Shown one piece after another: positions 52,957-61,937 of a DNA stretch of 64,000 nucleotides. The DNA is taken from positions 1 to 64,000 of the forward strand of contig CAYLZD010000024.1 in NCBI GenBank assembly GCA_964388275.1, written 5' to 3'. The DNA comes from JARYLZ01 sp964388275 (GTDB lineage: Bacteria; Bacteroidota; Ignavibacteria; SZUA-365). How positions within the stretch are numbered: the first letter of the stretch is position 1; every line of letters starts with the position of its first letter. The translations under genes were made by a program, and so were the position numbers. A model generated the notes under the pieces. That model did no database searches. It was not told the origin of the DNA and was given only the letters and a program-made list of their open reading frames with translations.

Positions 52957-54243
52957 TCAACCGATTAAATCGAAATGCGTGTACGGCCGCAGGGGAGGCG
53001 GCACCGCAATCCGGCCGTCGGGAGTCCGGTTTGTCTCGAGCAGCGATACCATCAGGCGGGACGTCGCAAGTCCGGATCCATTCAGCGTGTGCACGAATTC
53101 CGGTCTGCTCTTCGAGTCGGTCCGGAAACGGATATTCGCTCTTCGCGCCTGAAAATCCTCGAAGCAACTGCACGAAGACGCTTCCAGCCACGCCCTCTCT
53201 CCCGGCGACCAGACTTCGATGTCGTAGGTCTTCGAGGATGCGAAGCTCATGTCGCCGGTGCAGAGGAGCATGACACGGTAAGGGATTTCCAAAGTCCGGA
53301 GTATGTCCTCGGCATCGTCGACCAGCTTTTCGAGAGCGTCGTATGAAGTGTCCGGCGTCGTGAATTTGACCATCTCCACCTTGTTGAACTGGTGCACGCG
53401 CAGAAAGCCCTTGGTCTGTTTTCCGTAAGATCCGGCTTCGCGCCTGAAACAGGCGGAGTAGCCGCACAGGGAGAGAGGCAGGAGTTCAGCGGGAAGGATC
53501 TCATCCCTGTAGATGTTCGTTATGGGCACCTCGGCCGTCGGTATCAGGTAAAGGTCCTCGTCCTCGCAGCGGTACATATCCTCCGCCATTTTCGGAAGCT
53601 GTCCTGTGCCGCGCATGGAGGCCGTGTTGACCAGAAACGGAGGAAACACTTCCTTGTAACCGTGGCGTTGCAGATGCAGGTCGAGCATGAAATTGATGAG
53701 AGCCCTTTCTAGAGTCGCTCCCGCGCCGATGTACAAAGGGAAGCCGCTTCCGCTCAGCTTGGCGCCTCTCTCGAAATCCAGGATGCCGAGACGGCGTCCG
53801 AGAGCCGTGTGGTCCTCGGCAGGCGCGGTATCGTCGTCGAAAAGCCCCGAGAGCCGTTCCGGCGCCCAGCGGCGCACTTCCACGTTCTGCTCGGCGCTTC
53901 TTCCTCTCGGCGCCGAAGAGTGCGGCATGTTCGGAAGATACCAGGCTATATCCGCGATCCGCTCCTCGGTTGCGCGGAGCTCTTCGTCGAGCCCGCCTAT
54001 CCGGTCCGAGACGCTTTTCATTTCCAGGATGCGCGCTTCCGCGTCCCCTCCCGCTTTCTTCAGCCGCGCGATTTCCTGCGATACCACATTGCGGGTGTTC
54101 TTGAGAGCCTCAACCTCTGCTATGAGAGTCCGACGCCTGGCATCGTGATTCAACAGTTCGTCGAGTCTGTCTTTCTCGTTCTTGTCGGCAATTCCCCGGC
54201 GGATCTCCTCCGGATTCTCCCGTATGCGCTTCATATCCAGCAT
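52957..54243 (-). CDS. serS: seryl-tRNA synthetase
   Basis: This 428-residue class IIa aminoacyl-tRNA synthetase charges tRNA-Ser (and tRNA-Sec) in the cytoplasm. The canonical start MLDMKRIRENPEEIRRGI is followed by the long antiparallel coiled-coil arm (about 25-105). The catalytic core has motif 1 around PPFLVNTASMRGTGQLPK, then IPTAEVPITN. Motif 2 is FRREAGSYGKQTKGFLRVHQF, and motif 3 is GSGLATSRLMVSLLETN. All signatures are intact. Confidence 0.98.
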   Translation of the reverse strand: MLDMKRIRENPEEIRRGIADKNEKDRLDELLNHDARRRTLIAEVEALKNTRNVVSQEIARLKKAGGDAEARILEMKSVSDRIGGLDEELRATEERIADIAWYLPNMPHSSAPRGRSAEQNVEVRRWAPERLSGLFDDDTAPAEDHTALGRRLGILDFERGAKLSGSGFPLYIGAGATLERALINFMLDLHLQRHGYKEVFPPFLVNTASMRGTGQLPKMAEDMYRCEDEDLYLIPTAEVPITNIYRDEILPAELLPLSLCGYSACFRREAGSYGKQTKGFLRVHQFNKVEMVKFTTPDTSYDALEKLVDDAEDILRTLEIPYRVMLLCTGDMSFASSKTYDIEVWSPGERAWLEASSCSCFEDFQARRANIRFRTDSKSRPEFVHTLNGSGLATSRLMVSLLETNRTPDGRIAVPPPLRPYTHFDLIG

Positions 54244-54351
54244 ATGCCTGCATTCCTGCTGTTTCGTTTATTGGTAACCGACCCGAATCCGCGTTCATCA
54301 AAAAACGCGTCCAACCTTAAAAGTTAGCTCAATTCGGGACGTATACAAAAC

Positions 54352-54960
54352 TCATCCGGCCTGCCGCTCCATCCGCTTCAACATGCCGCGTATGATGAAC
54401 GCGGTGGCGCCCCAGACGGTCTCGCCTTCCGGGTAATAGAAATACACGTCCCTCGTCCAAGGTCCTACATGCATTGTTTTAAGTTCGGCGTTCCCTTCGT
54501 CGGCGAAATACGCCAGCGGAACCGTGAATACTCTGGCGACTTCCCTCTCGTCCGGCGCGAGTCCGTCGAGCGTCTTCAATACGCCGACCACGGGCGTTAT
54601 CACGTAACCGGTCGGGGTCCAAATTTCGTCTATCTCCCCGATGACCTCCACCGCCTCAGGATGAATTCCGATTTCTTCCCCGGTTTCGCGCAGGGCGGCG
54701 TCGACGGCGCTTTCCCCCGCTTCTACGGAACCGCCGGGAAACGCCACCTGTCCGCGATGATGCTCCAGATCGTCGGCCCTGCGCGTAAGCAGCAGATGCC
54801 ACTCGCCCTCCTTCTCGATGAAGGGAAGCAGAACGGCCGAAAGCCTGTATCCCTCCGCGCGCACTCGCGCCGGTTCACGGCGGACCACCGCAGAGCGCAG
54901 CAGTTCGATGTCCGCGTTCCGGCCCGGACCTTCCGCCGGAGATAAATCAGACACACGCAT
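54352..54960 (-). CDS. Nudix hydrolase, CoA-pyrophosphatase type
   Basis: This 202-residue Nudix protein carries the canonical box GGSVEAGESAVDAALRETGE followed by EIG. The preceding LLTRRADDLEHHRGQVAFPGG is the distinctive signature of the NudL/CoA pyrophosphatase (UPF0035) subfamily, which splits CoA and its derivatives to 3',5'-ADP and 4'-phosphopantetheine. The gene starts at an ATG nine bases after the nadC stop and belongs to the DUF3108-gammaCA-nadC-Nudix cluster. The pairing with an NAD-biosynthesis gene suggests cofactor turnover or housekeeping, but the exact substrate is not proven. Confidence 0.9.
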   Translation of the reverse strand: MRVSDLSPAEGPGRNADIELLRSAVVRREPARVRAEGYRLSAVLLPFIEKEGEWHLLLTRRADDLEHHRGQVAFPGGSVEAGESAVDAALRETGEEIGIHPEAVEVIGEIDEIWTPTGYVITPVVGVLKTLDGLAPDEREVARVFTVPLAYFADEGNAELKTMHVGPWTRDVYFYYPEGETVWGATAFIIRGMLKRMERQAG

Positions 54961-54969
54961 CCTTTTAGT

Positions 54970-55842
54970 TCATTCCGGCATGGAGATGTTGAAGGATATG
55001 TCCAACGCGCGGACCGAATGAGTCAAGGCGCCTATGGATATGCTGTCGACGCCGGTAAGAGCTATGTCGCGGACGGTCCGCTCGTCGACGTTCCCCGACG
55101 CCTCGATTTCCGCGGACGGCTTTCTCATCCTTATCAAGCGGACGGCCGCAGCCATGGCGTCGAGCTCGAAATTATCCAGCATGATCACGTCCACGCCTTC
55201 GCAGCCTGCCGCTTCCGCCGCCCCTTGCATGTCGCGGACTTCGACCTCGACCCTGATTTTCCTGTCCTTCGGCATGCGGGCCCTGAGCATTTCCACGGCG
55301 TCGGTTATCGAGCCCGCCACCGCGATATGATTGTCCTTGATGAGGGCCATGTCGTCGAGTCCGAAGCGATGATTCGTTCCCCTGCCGTCGCGCACCGCCC
55401 GCTTGTCGAAGGCCCGCAGGCGAGGAGCGGTTTTGCGCGTGTCGAGAATTTTGACGCCGGCGCCTTCCACGAGTTTCACGAAAGCGGATGTCATGGTGGC
55501 GATTCCGGACATTCGCTGGAGAAAATTCAGGGCGGTGCGTTCGGCCGTGAGCATGGAGGCCACGGGCCCTCTCACCGTCGCGATGTCCATGCCTCTGAGC
55601 AAAGGCATGCCGTTCCGCAAGCGCGCATCGATGACGAGACGTTCGTCCACCAGCCGCATCACGGCGGCGGCCACATCAATTCCTGAAAGCACACCGTTGG
55701 CTTTCGCGGTGAATATCCCGATCCCGGGCAGGTCGGTGGGGACGGTGCAGGCGGTGGTCACATCTCCCAGACCTATGTCTTCCCTGAGGGCATCTTTCAG
55801 CGCTTCGATCATGCTTCCGTCGTCGAACACGGACACGTCCAC
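54970..55842 (-). CDS. nadC: nicotinate-nucleotide pyrophosphorylase (carboxylating)
   Basis: This 290-residue quinolinate phosphoribosyltransferase makes nicotinate mononucleotide, CO2 and PPi in de novo NAD synthesis. Family motifs are visible in order: ALREDIGLGDVTT, ERTALNFLQRMSGIAT, the active-site KILDTRKTAPRLRAFDK, RDGRGTNHRFGLDD, the second-substrate loop VDVIMLDNFE, and IEASGNVDERTV. The GTG start at 55842 is supported by a perfect AGGAGGTGA. nadA and nadB are not in the window. It is part of the DUF3108-gammaCA-nadC-Nudix series with gaps of 4-9 bp. Confidence 0.97.
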   Translation of the reverse strand: MDVSVFDDGSMIEALKDALREDIGLGDVTTACTVPTDLPGIGIFTAKANGVLSGIDVAAAVMRLVDERLVIDARLRNGMPLLRGMDIATVRGPVASMLTAERTALNFLQRMSGIATMTSAFVKLVEGAGVKILDTRKTAPRLRAFDKRAVRDGRGTNHRFGLDDMALIKDNHIAVAGSITDAVEMLRARMPKDRKIRVEVEVRDMQGAAEAAGCEGVDVIMLDNFELDAMAAAVRLIRMRKPSAEIEASGNVDERTVRDIALTGVDSISIGALTHSVRALDISFNISMPE

Positions 55843-55846
55843 TTTT

Positions 55847-55855
55847 TCACCTCCT
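55847..55855 (-). promoter_or_regulatory. strong ribosome-binding site for nadC
   Basis: AGGAGGTGA on the minus strand ends at the stop codon of the upstream gene and lies seven bases before the GTG. It decides the nadC start. Confidence 0.75.
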
Positions 55856-56425
55856 GAAAGCGGTCAGATATTCCCGGAAACTCATGCCGTGCTCCATATC
55901 GGCATGGGTCCTGTACTCCTCGACATATCCAGCATAATGATCGGCGGAGCGGCTTATCTGCAAGCTCTCATCGCCGGTCAGAGCGCGGACAACTTTCGCG
56001 GGCACCCCGGCGACCAGACTGCCTGCGGGGATGCTCATGTTCTGACGCACGAGCGAACCCGCCGCCACAAGGCTGGAAGCTCCGACCACCGCCCCGTCGA
56101 GCACGGTGGCGTTCATGCCTATCAGCGAGCCGTCTTCGATAACGCAACCGTGCAAAACCGCGCTGTGCCCGACGGTGACGCCGGCGCCGATAGTAAGAGA
56201 GTATTTGTCCCAGGTGACATGCAGCATCGAGTTGTCCTGCACATTGCTGCGGGCGCCGATGCGTATCGAATTGACGTCGCCCCTGATCACGGTATTGAAC
56301 CAGATGTTCGCCTCTTCTTCAATAACCACGTCTCCGACGATAACGACACCGTCCGCAATGAAAACACTCGGATGAATATCCGGCCAGCGTCCCTTGTACG
56401 GTATAATTCGGGTCCCATCAGGCAT
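55847..56425 (-). CDS. gamma-carbonic-anhydrase-like hexapeptide protein
   Basis: This 192-residue left-handed beta-helix protein belongs to the gamma-CA/YrdA family. Hexapeptide repeats run from about residue 20 (PDIHPSVFIADGVVIVGDVV) to 165. The three metal-binding histidines are recognisable: one in MLHVTWD and two in VGHSAVLHGC. The catalytic-site Gln/Asn in NVQDNSMLH is also kept. Zinc binding is therefore likely, but many relatives have no measured carbonic anhydrase activity, so the function is unproven. The ATG at 56425 is used because the beta-helix begins soon after it; it overlaps the stop of the DUF3108 gene by 8 bp. Confidence 0.85.
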   Translation of the reverse strand: MPDGTRIIPYKGRWPDIHPSVFIADGVVIVGDVVIEEEANIWFNTVIRGDVNSIRIGARSNVQDNSMLHVTWDKYSLTIGAGVTVGHSAVLHGCVIEDGSLIGMNATVLDGAVVGASSLVAAGSLVRQNMSIPAGSLVAGVPAKVVRALTGDESLQISRSADHYAGYVEEYRTHADMEHGMSFREYLTAFRR

Positions 56426-57251
56426 GTTTCGGCGGCCTCCAGCCGTGTTTCTTCCAGGAAATGAGTTGCAGACGAATGCTGCCAATCACCACGTGCATTT
56501 TGGCATATACGGGAACAGCGGCCGCGTCGCGGGTGAACCAGCCTTCGAAACCGCCGGTCAAGCCGAAAATCCCTGTGAAACCGGTTTCTCCGTCGAGTTT
56601 CAGAGCGGCGATGTCGTAATCGACCGCGTCGATTTCGACCGGTTCTTCCTTGATGCGGAAATTGATAGTCGTGACGGCTTTCGATCTGTAGATGAGCACG
56701 GGCACTCTGTCGGTGAACCTCTGCCGCGCGTGCGCCCTGGCATAATAGAGCAGCGACAGCCCGTCCTGCCAGCGTTTCCCGTCCAGCGCCAGAGTGTCGA
56801 AATGCTCGGGTATGGGATCATTGCCTATTCTCTCGGTGACGTACACGACGTTTTTTCCGTCGGGAAACGCGTAATGAATGTACTTGTTCAGAGTGTCCTC
56901 CACGTGCTCCCTGGTGCTGAAGGAAACGGTGGAGAATCTCTGATCCACCGTGCTCTGGAAGCGCGTTTTGAGATTCACGAAGGGTATCCCCGGGTACGAA
57001 CGGATCAGGCACTCCGTCTTATAACGCGCTCTTCCTTTCGCGGTGTCCACGAGCGTGCAGCGGGTGGTGATAGTACCGAGCTTGAATGCCAGATAACTGA
57101 CCTCGTATGTGAGTGTTTCGCCCTGTTCGAACACGGTGAAATCCGGAAGAGGGCGCTGCGCCGAGGCGCCCGGGGATTCCGGGAATGAGATCCCGTATGC
57201 CGAAATCGCGGCCGCGCATATGACGGCCGTCAGTGCCGTCAGGAATTTCAT
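56418..57251 (-). CDS. DUF3108 family periplasmic protein
   Basis: The 277-residue product starts with a signal peptide (KFLTALTAVICAAAISAYG). The mature DUF3108 domain begins FEQGETLTYEVSYLAFKLGT, a strand-rich pattern that includes the family's characteristic ExLxYxVxxxxxxxG. The middle has KNVVYVTERIGNDPIPEHFD and DGLSLLYYARAHARQR, also typical. The C-terminal part ends in strands (IRLQLISWKKHGW). DUF3108 proteins are of unknown function and often lie in the envelope. The ATG at 57251 starts the signal peptide; an upstream in-frame start at 57284 would add a hydrophilic leader. Confidence 0.82.
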   Translation of the reverse strand: MKFLTALTAVICAAAISAYGISFPESPGASAQRPLPDFTVFEQGETLTYEVSYLAFKLGTITTRCTLVDTAKGRARYKTECLIRSYPGIPFVNLKTRFQSTVDQRFSTVSFSTREHVEDTLNKYIHYAFPDGKNVVYVTERIGNDPIPEHFDTLALDGKRWQDGLSLLYYARAHARQRFTDRVPVLIYRSKAVTTINFRIKEEPVEIDAVDYDIAALKLDGETGFTGIFGLTGGFEGWFTRDAAAVPVYAKMHVVIGSIRLQLISWKKHGWRPPKHA

Positions 57252-57296
57252 GCGACTTGTCGTTCCTTTTTGTGCGCCGCTCATGCGGGCGTAAGA

Positions 57297-58901
57297 TTAT
57301 TTCAAACCGGCGATTTTCTTCGCTTCAGGAAACAGCGTCCTCGCTTTCGTGAACTGTGCGTCCGCGGTGAGGAGAGTCCTGAAATAGGCCTCGTTGCCGA
57401 AAAGATTGCGGCCAATCCAAGCCTTGATCAGGGCCCTTATATAGTCGACGTCCTGATCGAAGTCCTGTTTCTTGAAGCCGATGCTCTTGCTTTCGCCGAA
57501 GGAGACGAATGAATCGAGGAGTCCCTTGTCCACGTTAAACTCCTTGCAGAATCGCAACATCCCGTCCTTGCCGTAGTTGCGGCGGAGGCCCGGACCCTCT
57601 TTGTCCATATATCCGCTGATGAACTCGAAAATGCGCGCGCGCATCATGGCCGTGTATCTGGTGAGAGAGTCCACTTTCAGGATATAATCCGGAGTGATGC
57701 CTCCGCCGCCCAGAACCGTGCGCCCTCCTTCCGTTTTGAAGCGCGGGCGGGAGGTATCGGCCTCCACGCGGTGTTCGATGTTGTCGCCCTCTTCCTCGCT
57801 GCGATTGCCCGCGGATCTGTAATACTCCTCGTCGGATTTGCCGTCGTAAGGACGCTGAATGATGCGTCCCGACGGCGTGTAATAGCGAGCCGTGGTGAGC
57901 CGGAAAGCGGATCCGTCGGACAGGTCGAACTGCCTCTGCACCAGTCCCTTGCCGAAAGTCGTTTCGCCCACGATGAGGCCGCGGTCATGGTCCTGAACCG
58001 CGCCCGCGACGATCTCGCTGGCCGAGGCGCTGCTTCGGGCGACCAGTATGATAACCGGAAGATCCTGCAACTCCCCGTTTCCGTTGGCCACATAATTCTC
58101 GTCGAAGTCCGGCCTGCGGCCTTTCGTGTAAACTATCTTCTTGCCCTTGGCCAGAAACTCGTTCGCCATGCGGAACGACTGTTCGAGATAACCGCCGGGA
58201 TTGCCGCGCAGATCGAGTATCAGCTTGCTCATCCCCTTCGCCTTCATCTCGCGTATGCCGCTGATGAACTCCTGATACGTGTTGGATGCAAAGCGATTTA
58301 TGCTCATGTACCCCGTGCCGTCCTCGTAAACGAAATACGTGTCCACGCTGTACAGGGGTATCTTGTCTCTGATGATCGTGAATTGCATGGTCTCGCTGAC
58401 GCCGCTCCTGACAATGTCGACGACGACTTTCGTGCCCTTCTCGCCGCGAAGTTTCTTCTGCACGTCCTCATTCGTGAACTTGACCGCGCTCTCTCCGTCG
58501 ATTTTTACAATTTTGTCGCCCGCCAGTATGCCCGCCTTCTCGCTGGGGCCTCCGAATATCGGCGCCATGACGGTGATAGTATCGTGCAGAATGTTGAACT
58601 CGATGCCCACGCCCTCGAAGCTGCCCCGGAAATCCTCCTGCACCCGTGTGAGCTGCTTGGGATCGATGTACACCGAGTGCGGGTCGAGATCCTTCAACAA
58701 GCCGACGATCGCCGATTCCACCAGCTTCGATGGACTGACTTCATCTACATAATATTTCTGCGCGTAGCTGACCACATCACGGAATTTGTTCAGCTGCTCG
58801 TATATGTTGTCTTCGGAGATTCCTCGAAGTTGAGAACCAAGAAAGACGCCGAAGAAGACGAGAATGAAAACCGATGCCAGGGAAAACTGTCTGCGAAACA
58901 T
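57297..58901 (-). CDS. S41 family C-terminal processing peptidase
   Basis: This 534-residue periplasmic serine protease is anchored or exported by its N-terminal hydrophobic segment (about 5-25). The PDZ domain (about 85-170) contains FEGVGIEFNI and AGILAGDKIVKIDG. The S41 core has LDLRGNPGGYLEQSF, the catalytic Ser in ARSSASASEIVAGA, and the catalytic Lys in GETTFGKGLVQRQF. A C-terminal extension of about 130 residues follows the core. The ATG at 58901 has AAAAGGA five bases upstream, better than the ATG at 58907 that overlaps it. Candidate Bacteroidota-type promoter just upstream. Confidence 0.93.
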   Translation of the reverse strand: MFRRQFSLASVFILVFFGVFLGSQLRGISEDNIYEQLNKFRDVVSYAQKYYVDEVSPSKLVESAIVGLLKDLDPHSVYIDPKQLTRVQEDFRGSFEGVGIEFNILHDTITVMAPIFGGPSEKAGILAGDKIVKIDGESAVKFTNEDVQKKLRGEKGTKVVVDIVRSGVSETMQFTIIRDKIPLYSVDTYFVYEDGTGYMSINRFASNTYQEFISGIREMKAKGMSKLILDLRGNPGGYLEQSFRMANEFLAKGKKIVYTKGRRPDFDENYVANGNGELQDLPVIILVARSSASASEIVAGAVQDHDRGLIVGETTFGKGLVQRQFDLSDGSAFRLTTARYYTPSGRIIQRPYDGKSDEEYYRSAGNRSEEEGDNIEHRVEADTSRPRFKTEGGRTVLGGGGITPDYILKVDSLTRYTAMMRARIFEFISGYMDKEGPGLRRNYGKDGMLRFCKEFNVDKGLLDSFVSFGESKSIGFKKQDFDQDVDYIRALIKAWIGRNLFGNEAYFRTLLTADAQFTKARTLFPEAKKIAGLK

Positions 58902-58954
58902 GAACATCCTTTTATTTCAAATTTCCGGGTTGCTTGCTTCAATCCATTACAAAG

Positions 58955-58985
58955 AAAAACTACCGAAAGTTTCCGGCTCAAACAA
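58955..58985 (-). promoter_or_regulatory. candidate Bacteroidota-type promoter of the S41 peptidase gene
   Basis: On the minus strand TTG (58985-58983), a 20-bp spacer, and TAGTTTTT (58962-58955) approximate the Bacteroidota -33/-7 pattern TTG-N19-21-TAnnTTTG, about 55 bp before the start codon. The last base deviates from consensus. Confidence 0.35.
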
Positions 58986-58994
58986 TGCGATTTT

Positions 58995-59750
58995 TCATCT
59001 CACCGCCTCCCATTCTTCAGACGACGATTTTTTCCGTACTACGACCGCTACCGCGTTTCTCGTCCAATCGAAGATGATTCGCAAATATCCGCAGCGTCTG
59101 AAACGGCGGGGGGATTCGAACACCACCGTGCGGGACAGATAGGCGATACGTCCGCGGCGGCGCACCCTGCGGAAAAGCTCGTAGTCTTCTCCGGCCGCCA
59201 GAGTCGAATTGTATCCTCCCAGCTCCTCGAAAAGGGAGCGCCGAACTATCTGGCATTCGCCTCTGCCCATGCCTTCTCCTATGAAGTTCAGGAAGCGCAC
59301 GTAGGCGTTGTGAAAACAGTGAAAAAGCCGGTCGGACAGACGCTCTTCCTCCGGAAACACCTGCACCGCGCAGGTGGCGCCCGCGACTCCGGCGTCCGAA
59401 AGCGCGCGCCGCGCCGTCCCGAAAAATGCGTCCGCATCCCGGAAGCGCACGTCCGCGTTGACGAAAATCAGCAGTTCTCCCCCGGCGGCCGCCGCGCCTT
59501 CGTTTCGTCCTCCGGCGATGGTCTGCCTGCCGTCGCCGTTGAATTCCACCAGAACGCAATCGTGTTCCCCCGCAATCCCGCGGGTTGCGTCATCGCTCCC
59601 GCCGTCGCTGACGATGACCTCGAGAGCGTGACGCGCGCGCAATTCTCGGGTCAACTGCGCCAGCAGTCCGGGGAGCAGCTTCTCCTCGTTCAATGCCGGT
59701 ATAATTACGCTCATCAGTGGAGGCGAAGAGCGTGTGTCGTGTGCCGTCAT
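58995..59750 (-). CDS. glycosyltransferase family 2
   Basis: This 251-residue GT-A fold enzyme has the N-terminal nucleotide-binding strand MSVIIPALNEEKLLPGLL, the VIVSDGGSDD loop, and the metal-binding DxD equivalent FVNADVRFRDAD near residue 95. The family resembles the TIGR04283-type transferases (mycofactocin/sterol-glucosylation-like), but specificity is unknown. The ATG at 59750 is used; an ATG at the MSVII segment (59714) is an alternative. It sits between the DUF2279 pair and the S41 gene on the same strand. Confidence 0.88.
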   Translation of the reverse strand: MTAHDTRSSPPLMSVIIPALNEEKLLPGLLAQLTRELRARHALEVIVSDGGSDDATRGIAGEHDCVLVEFNGDGRQTIAGGRNEGAAAAGGELLIFVNADVRFRDADAFFGTARRALSDAGVAGATCAVQVFPEEERLSDRLFHCFHNAYVRFLNFIGEGMGRGECQIVRRSLFEELGGYNSTLAAGEDYELFRRVRRRGRIAYLSRTVVFESPRRFRRCGYLRIIFDWTRNAVAVVVRKKSSSEEWEAVR

Positions 59751-59808
59751 TGAGTGCCCTGACGCAGCTTGCCGGTAATGCCAGGCTTCTCTCCCGTTGC
59801 GAGGTCCA

Positions 59809-60789
59809 TCAGAAGTAGAGTCCGTAAGCTATGTATCCCGGCGATATCCTGATGGCCGGCGCCGGGAAATGCAGGTAATTCAAGGCTTCCTTGAGCGTTC
59901 GCATGAACCAGCTCTCTCCCGGTATAATTTTCGTCATATCATAATCCAGCGCAATTATGATGTTGCGGGCCGTCACTTCCCGGTCGTCCATGTTGCGGAC
60001 CGACGTCCCGATCGCCAGGGCCAGCCACTCGGGCCACCAGCGTTGCATGGATTTCGGCAACAACCCGTACACGTGAACCGCCATCCAGTATGTCTGCCCC
60101 TCGTAGTCGTCTATCATGTTGCCGTGATGCAGGCCGTCCCTGTACTTCTTCGAGGGATAGTAAGTGAACTTGGGTTGCAGGTGTTCCATGCCGGGCACGA
60201 AATGCTGCCCCAGCACCCACGCCGCGCCGATGAGGTCCGCATAGGCGTCGCCCGGACTGAATCCCCAATCCCGCGCGAAACCGTCCTCCACTTCCACATA
60301 AAGCTCGAAGAGCGCGCCGAGCGCCGACCCCCAAACGGCGGAAGCGTCACGCGACACTCCGCTCCATTCGAGCGACTTCTTCGCGACGAAGGAGCAGAAA
60401 GCTCCTCCGAGCACGTGTCCCGCCTTGTCGACATTCAAGGCGTAATCGTTGTCGTTCGTGAAGTGGAAGGACGTGCGCTGATCTTTCCACCACGCATTTT
60501 GCTGGTAAATATGCACTCCGGTAACGATAGCGCCCATCGAGACGCCCATTATGGCGGCATGATCCCAGCGGATTTCCGTGCGATCGGGATCGTATCCGGC
60601 AAAAGGCGGCGGGTACTCGTCCCCGCCGGATCCGGTGTTCGTCGAGCCATGCCGGAAAAGCGGCACGGATACCGGATGCATCGAAAGGCGCATTCCGGCG
60701 CTGCCGCTCTCCCGGGCGAAATCCTGCGCATTTGCAGACCGAAACAGGGAGAAGATCAACACAAAAAAGATCGAGCGCCGGAACAGCAT
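59809..60789 (-). CDS. DUF2279 envelope protein (paralogue 2)
   Basis: This 326-residue protein begins with a signal peptide (LFRRSIFFVLIFSLFRSANAQ). The ATG at 60789 is chosen because it starts that peptide and lies one base after the previous stop; an ATG at 60807 is possible. The DUF2279/YfiM-like region has DKAGHVLGGAFCSFVAKKSL, then ELYVEVEDGFARDWGFSPGD, with conserved His, Asp and Trp. It ends with FPAPAIRISPGYIAYGLYF, a terminal aromatic typical of outer-membrane strands. Function unknown; its neighbour is a clear tandem paralogue. Confidence 0.8.
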   Translation of the reverse strand: MLFRRSIFFVLIFSLFRSANAQDFARESGSAGMRLSMHPVSVPLFRHGSTNTGSGGDEYPPPFAGYDPDRTEIRWDHAAIMGVSMGAIVTGVHIYQQNAWWKDQRTSFHFTNDNDYALNVDKAGHVLGGAFCSFVAKKSLEWSGVSRDASAVWGSALGALFELYVEVEDGFARDWGFSPGDAYADLIGAAWVLGQHFVPGMEHLQPKFTYYPSKKYRDGLHHGNMIDDYEGQTYWMAVHVYGLLPKSMQRWWPEWLALAIGTSVRNMDDREVTARNIIIALDYDMTKIIPGESWFMRTLKEALNYLHFPAPAIRISPGYIAYGLYF

Positions 60790-60790
60790 T

Positions 60791-61783
60791 TCAGAAGTAA
60801 ATTCCATAAGTGATTACACCCGGTTTTATTCGTATCGCCGGCGCGGGAAATTTGATGTAATTGAGGTATCGCTTGAGCGTTTCCCAGAACCAGTTGTCGG
60901 ATGGGAATATGCGCGTGAGATCCACGTCCAGAGCCAGATAAAGCTCGAGATTGCCCTGAGACCACGCTTTGTTCTTCTCATAACCTTCGAGTTTATCGTC
61001 GACACCCATGCCGACCGCCAGGGCCAGCCAGTCGGGCCAGTATTTTGCGGCCGGTTCGGGGAGCAGTTTTTCCACCTTGAACGACAGCCAGTAGGTCTGA
61101 TTTATGTAATCGTCGTTCCAGGTGGCGCCTCCGGCCTGCTTGATCCATGTGAAATACTTGTCGGATCGTTTCCAGTAGCTCATCTTTATGTCCATCGCAT
61201 CCAGGACAGGCGAATAGTGTTTGCCGACGAAGAATAGAGCGCCGGCCGTCCCGGAAGCCACATCCCACACGCTGTAACCCCAGCGCGGAGCGTACCCGTC
61301 CTTGATCTCGATCGCGAGCTGCACGAAAACTCCGAGGCCGAAACCGTACCAGGCGGCCGGTTTCTCACGCAGACCGGCCCAGCGCAAGCCCCCGTAGAAC
61401 ATGTCCGCTGCGATGCAGCCGCCGTAAAAATGCGCCGCTTTGTCGAGATTCTGGGCATAACGCAGGTCGCCGCCATCGTCCATGTGGAAGGTGGTTTCGT
61501 TGTCGGCCCACCATGTGTTTTCCAGATATATCCACGTCGCGCCCAGAACTCCCAGCGCAGCCGCCCCGACAAGCGCCAAACGCCAGGGATCTGTACGGCC
61601 GGACCTGAGCTGAAGCGGCGCTGCAGCCGTTTCCGCGCGGACTTCCCCTCCGGTAATTTCCGATTTGATCGCGCGCGCACTTCCGCCCGTCACTTCCGAC
61701 GAATCGGGTGACACGACCACCTGCCCGTCCGCCCTCGCGAGGGACAAGCAGAAAAGGATTGTTGCCGTGGCGCGTCTCATCAA
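60791..61783 (-). CDS. DUF2279 envelope protein (paralogue 1)
   Basis: This 330-residue product has a signal peptide (about 1-20) and a low-complexity early region. The DUF2279-type core has LDKAAHFYGGCIAADMFYG and QLAIEIKDGYAPRWGYSVWD, in the same order and spacing as the downstream paralogue. Both proteins share the ending FPAPAIRI(K/S)PG...YG(I/L)YF. It is the first gene of the long minus-strand series and lies divergent from rlmN across 154 bp. The conserved aromatic and acidic residues suggest a membrane-associated beta-rich structure; function unknown. Confidence 0.8.
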   Translation of the reverse strand: MMRRATATILFCLSLARADGQVVVSPDSSEVTGGSARAIKSEITGGEVRAETAAAPLQLRSGRTDPWRLALVGAAALGVLGATWIYLENTWWADNETTFHMDDGGDLRYAQNLDKAAHFYGGCIAADMFYGGLRWAGLREKPAAWYGFGLGVFVQLAIEIKDGYAPRWGYSVWDVASGTAGALFFVGKHYSPVLDAMDIKMSYWKRSDKYFTWIKQAGGATWNDDYINQTYWLSFKVEKLLPEPAAKYWPDWLALAVGMGVDDKLEGYEKNKAWSQGNLELYLALDVDLTRIFPSDNWFWETLKRYLNYIKFPAPAIRIKPGVITYGIYF

Positions 61784-61937
61784 AGAATCAGTTCGGGATG
61801 TTTAACCGCGTTTCACCGACGGTTCAATCTTGTAATTTCGTCATTCCCGCAGGTAATGACAACTGACGGTTATGCCGGCTTGTGCCGGAGATTCAAGGCG
61901 ATTATTAAATCAGCGGTGTCTGTGGTAGATTTCACTT

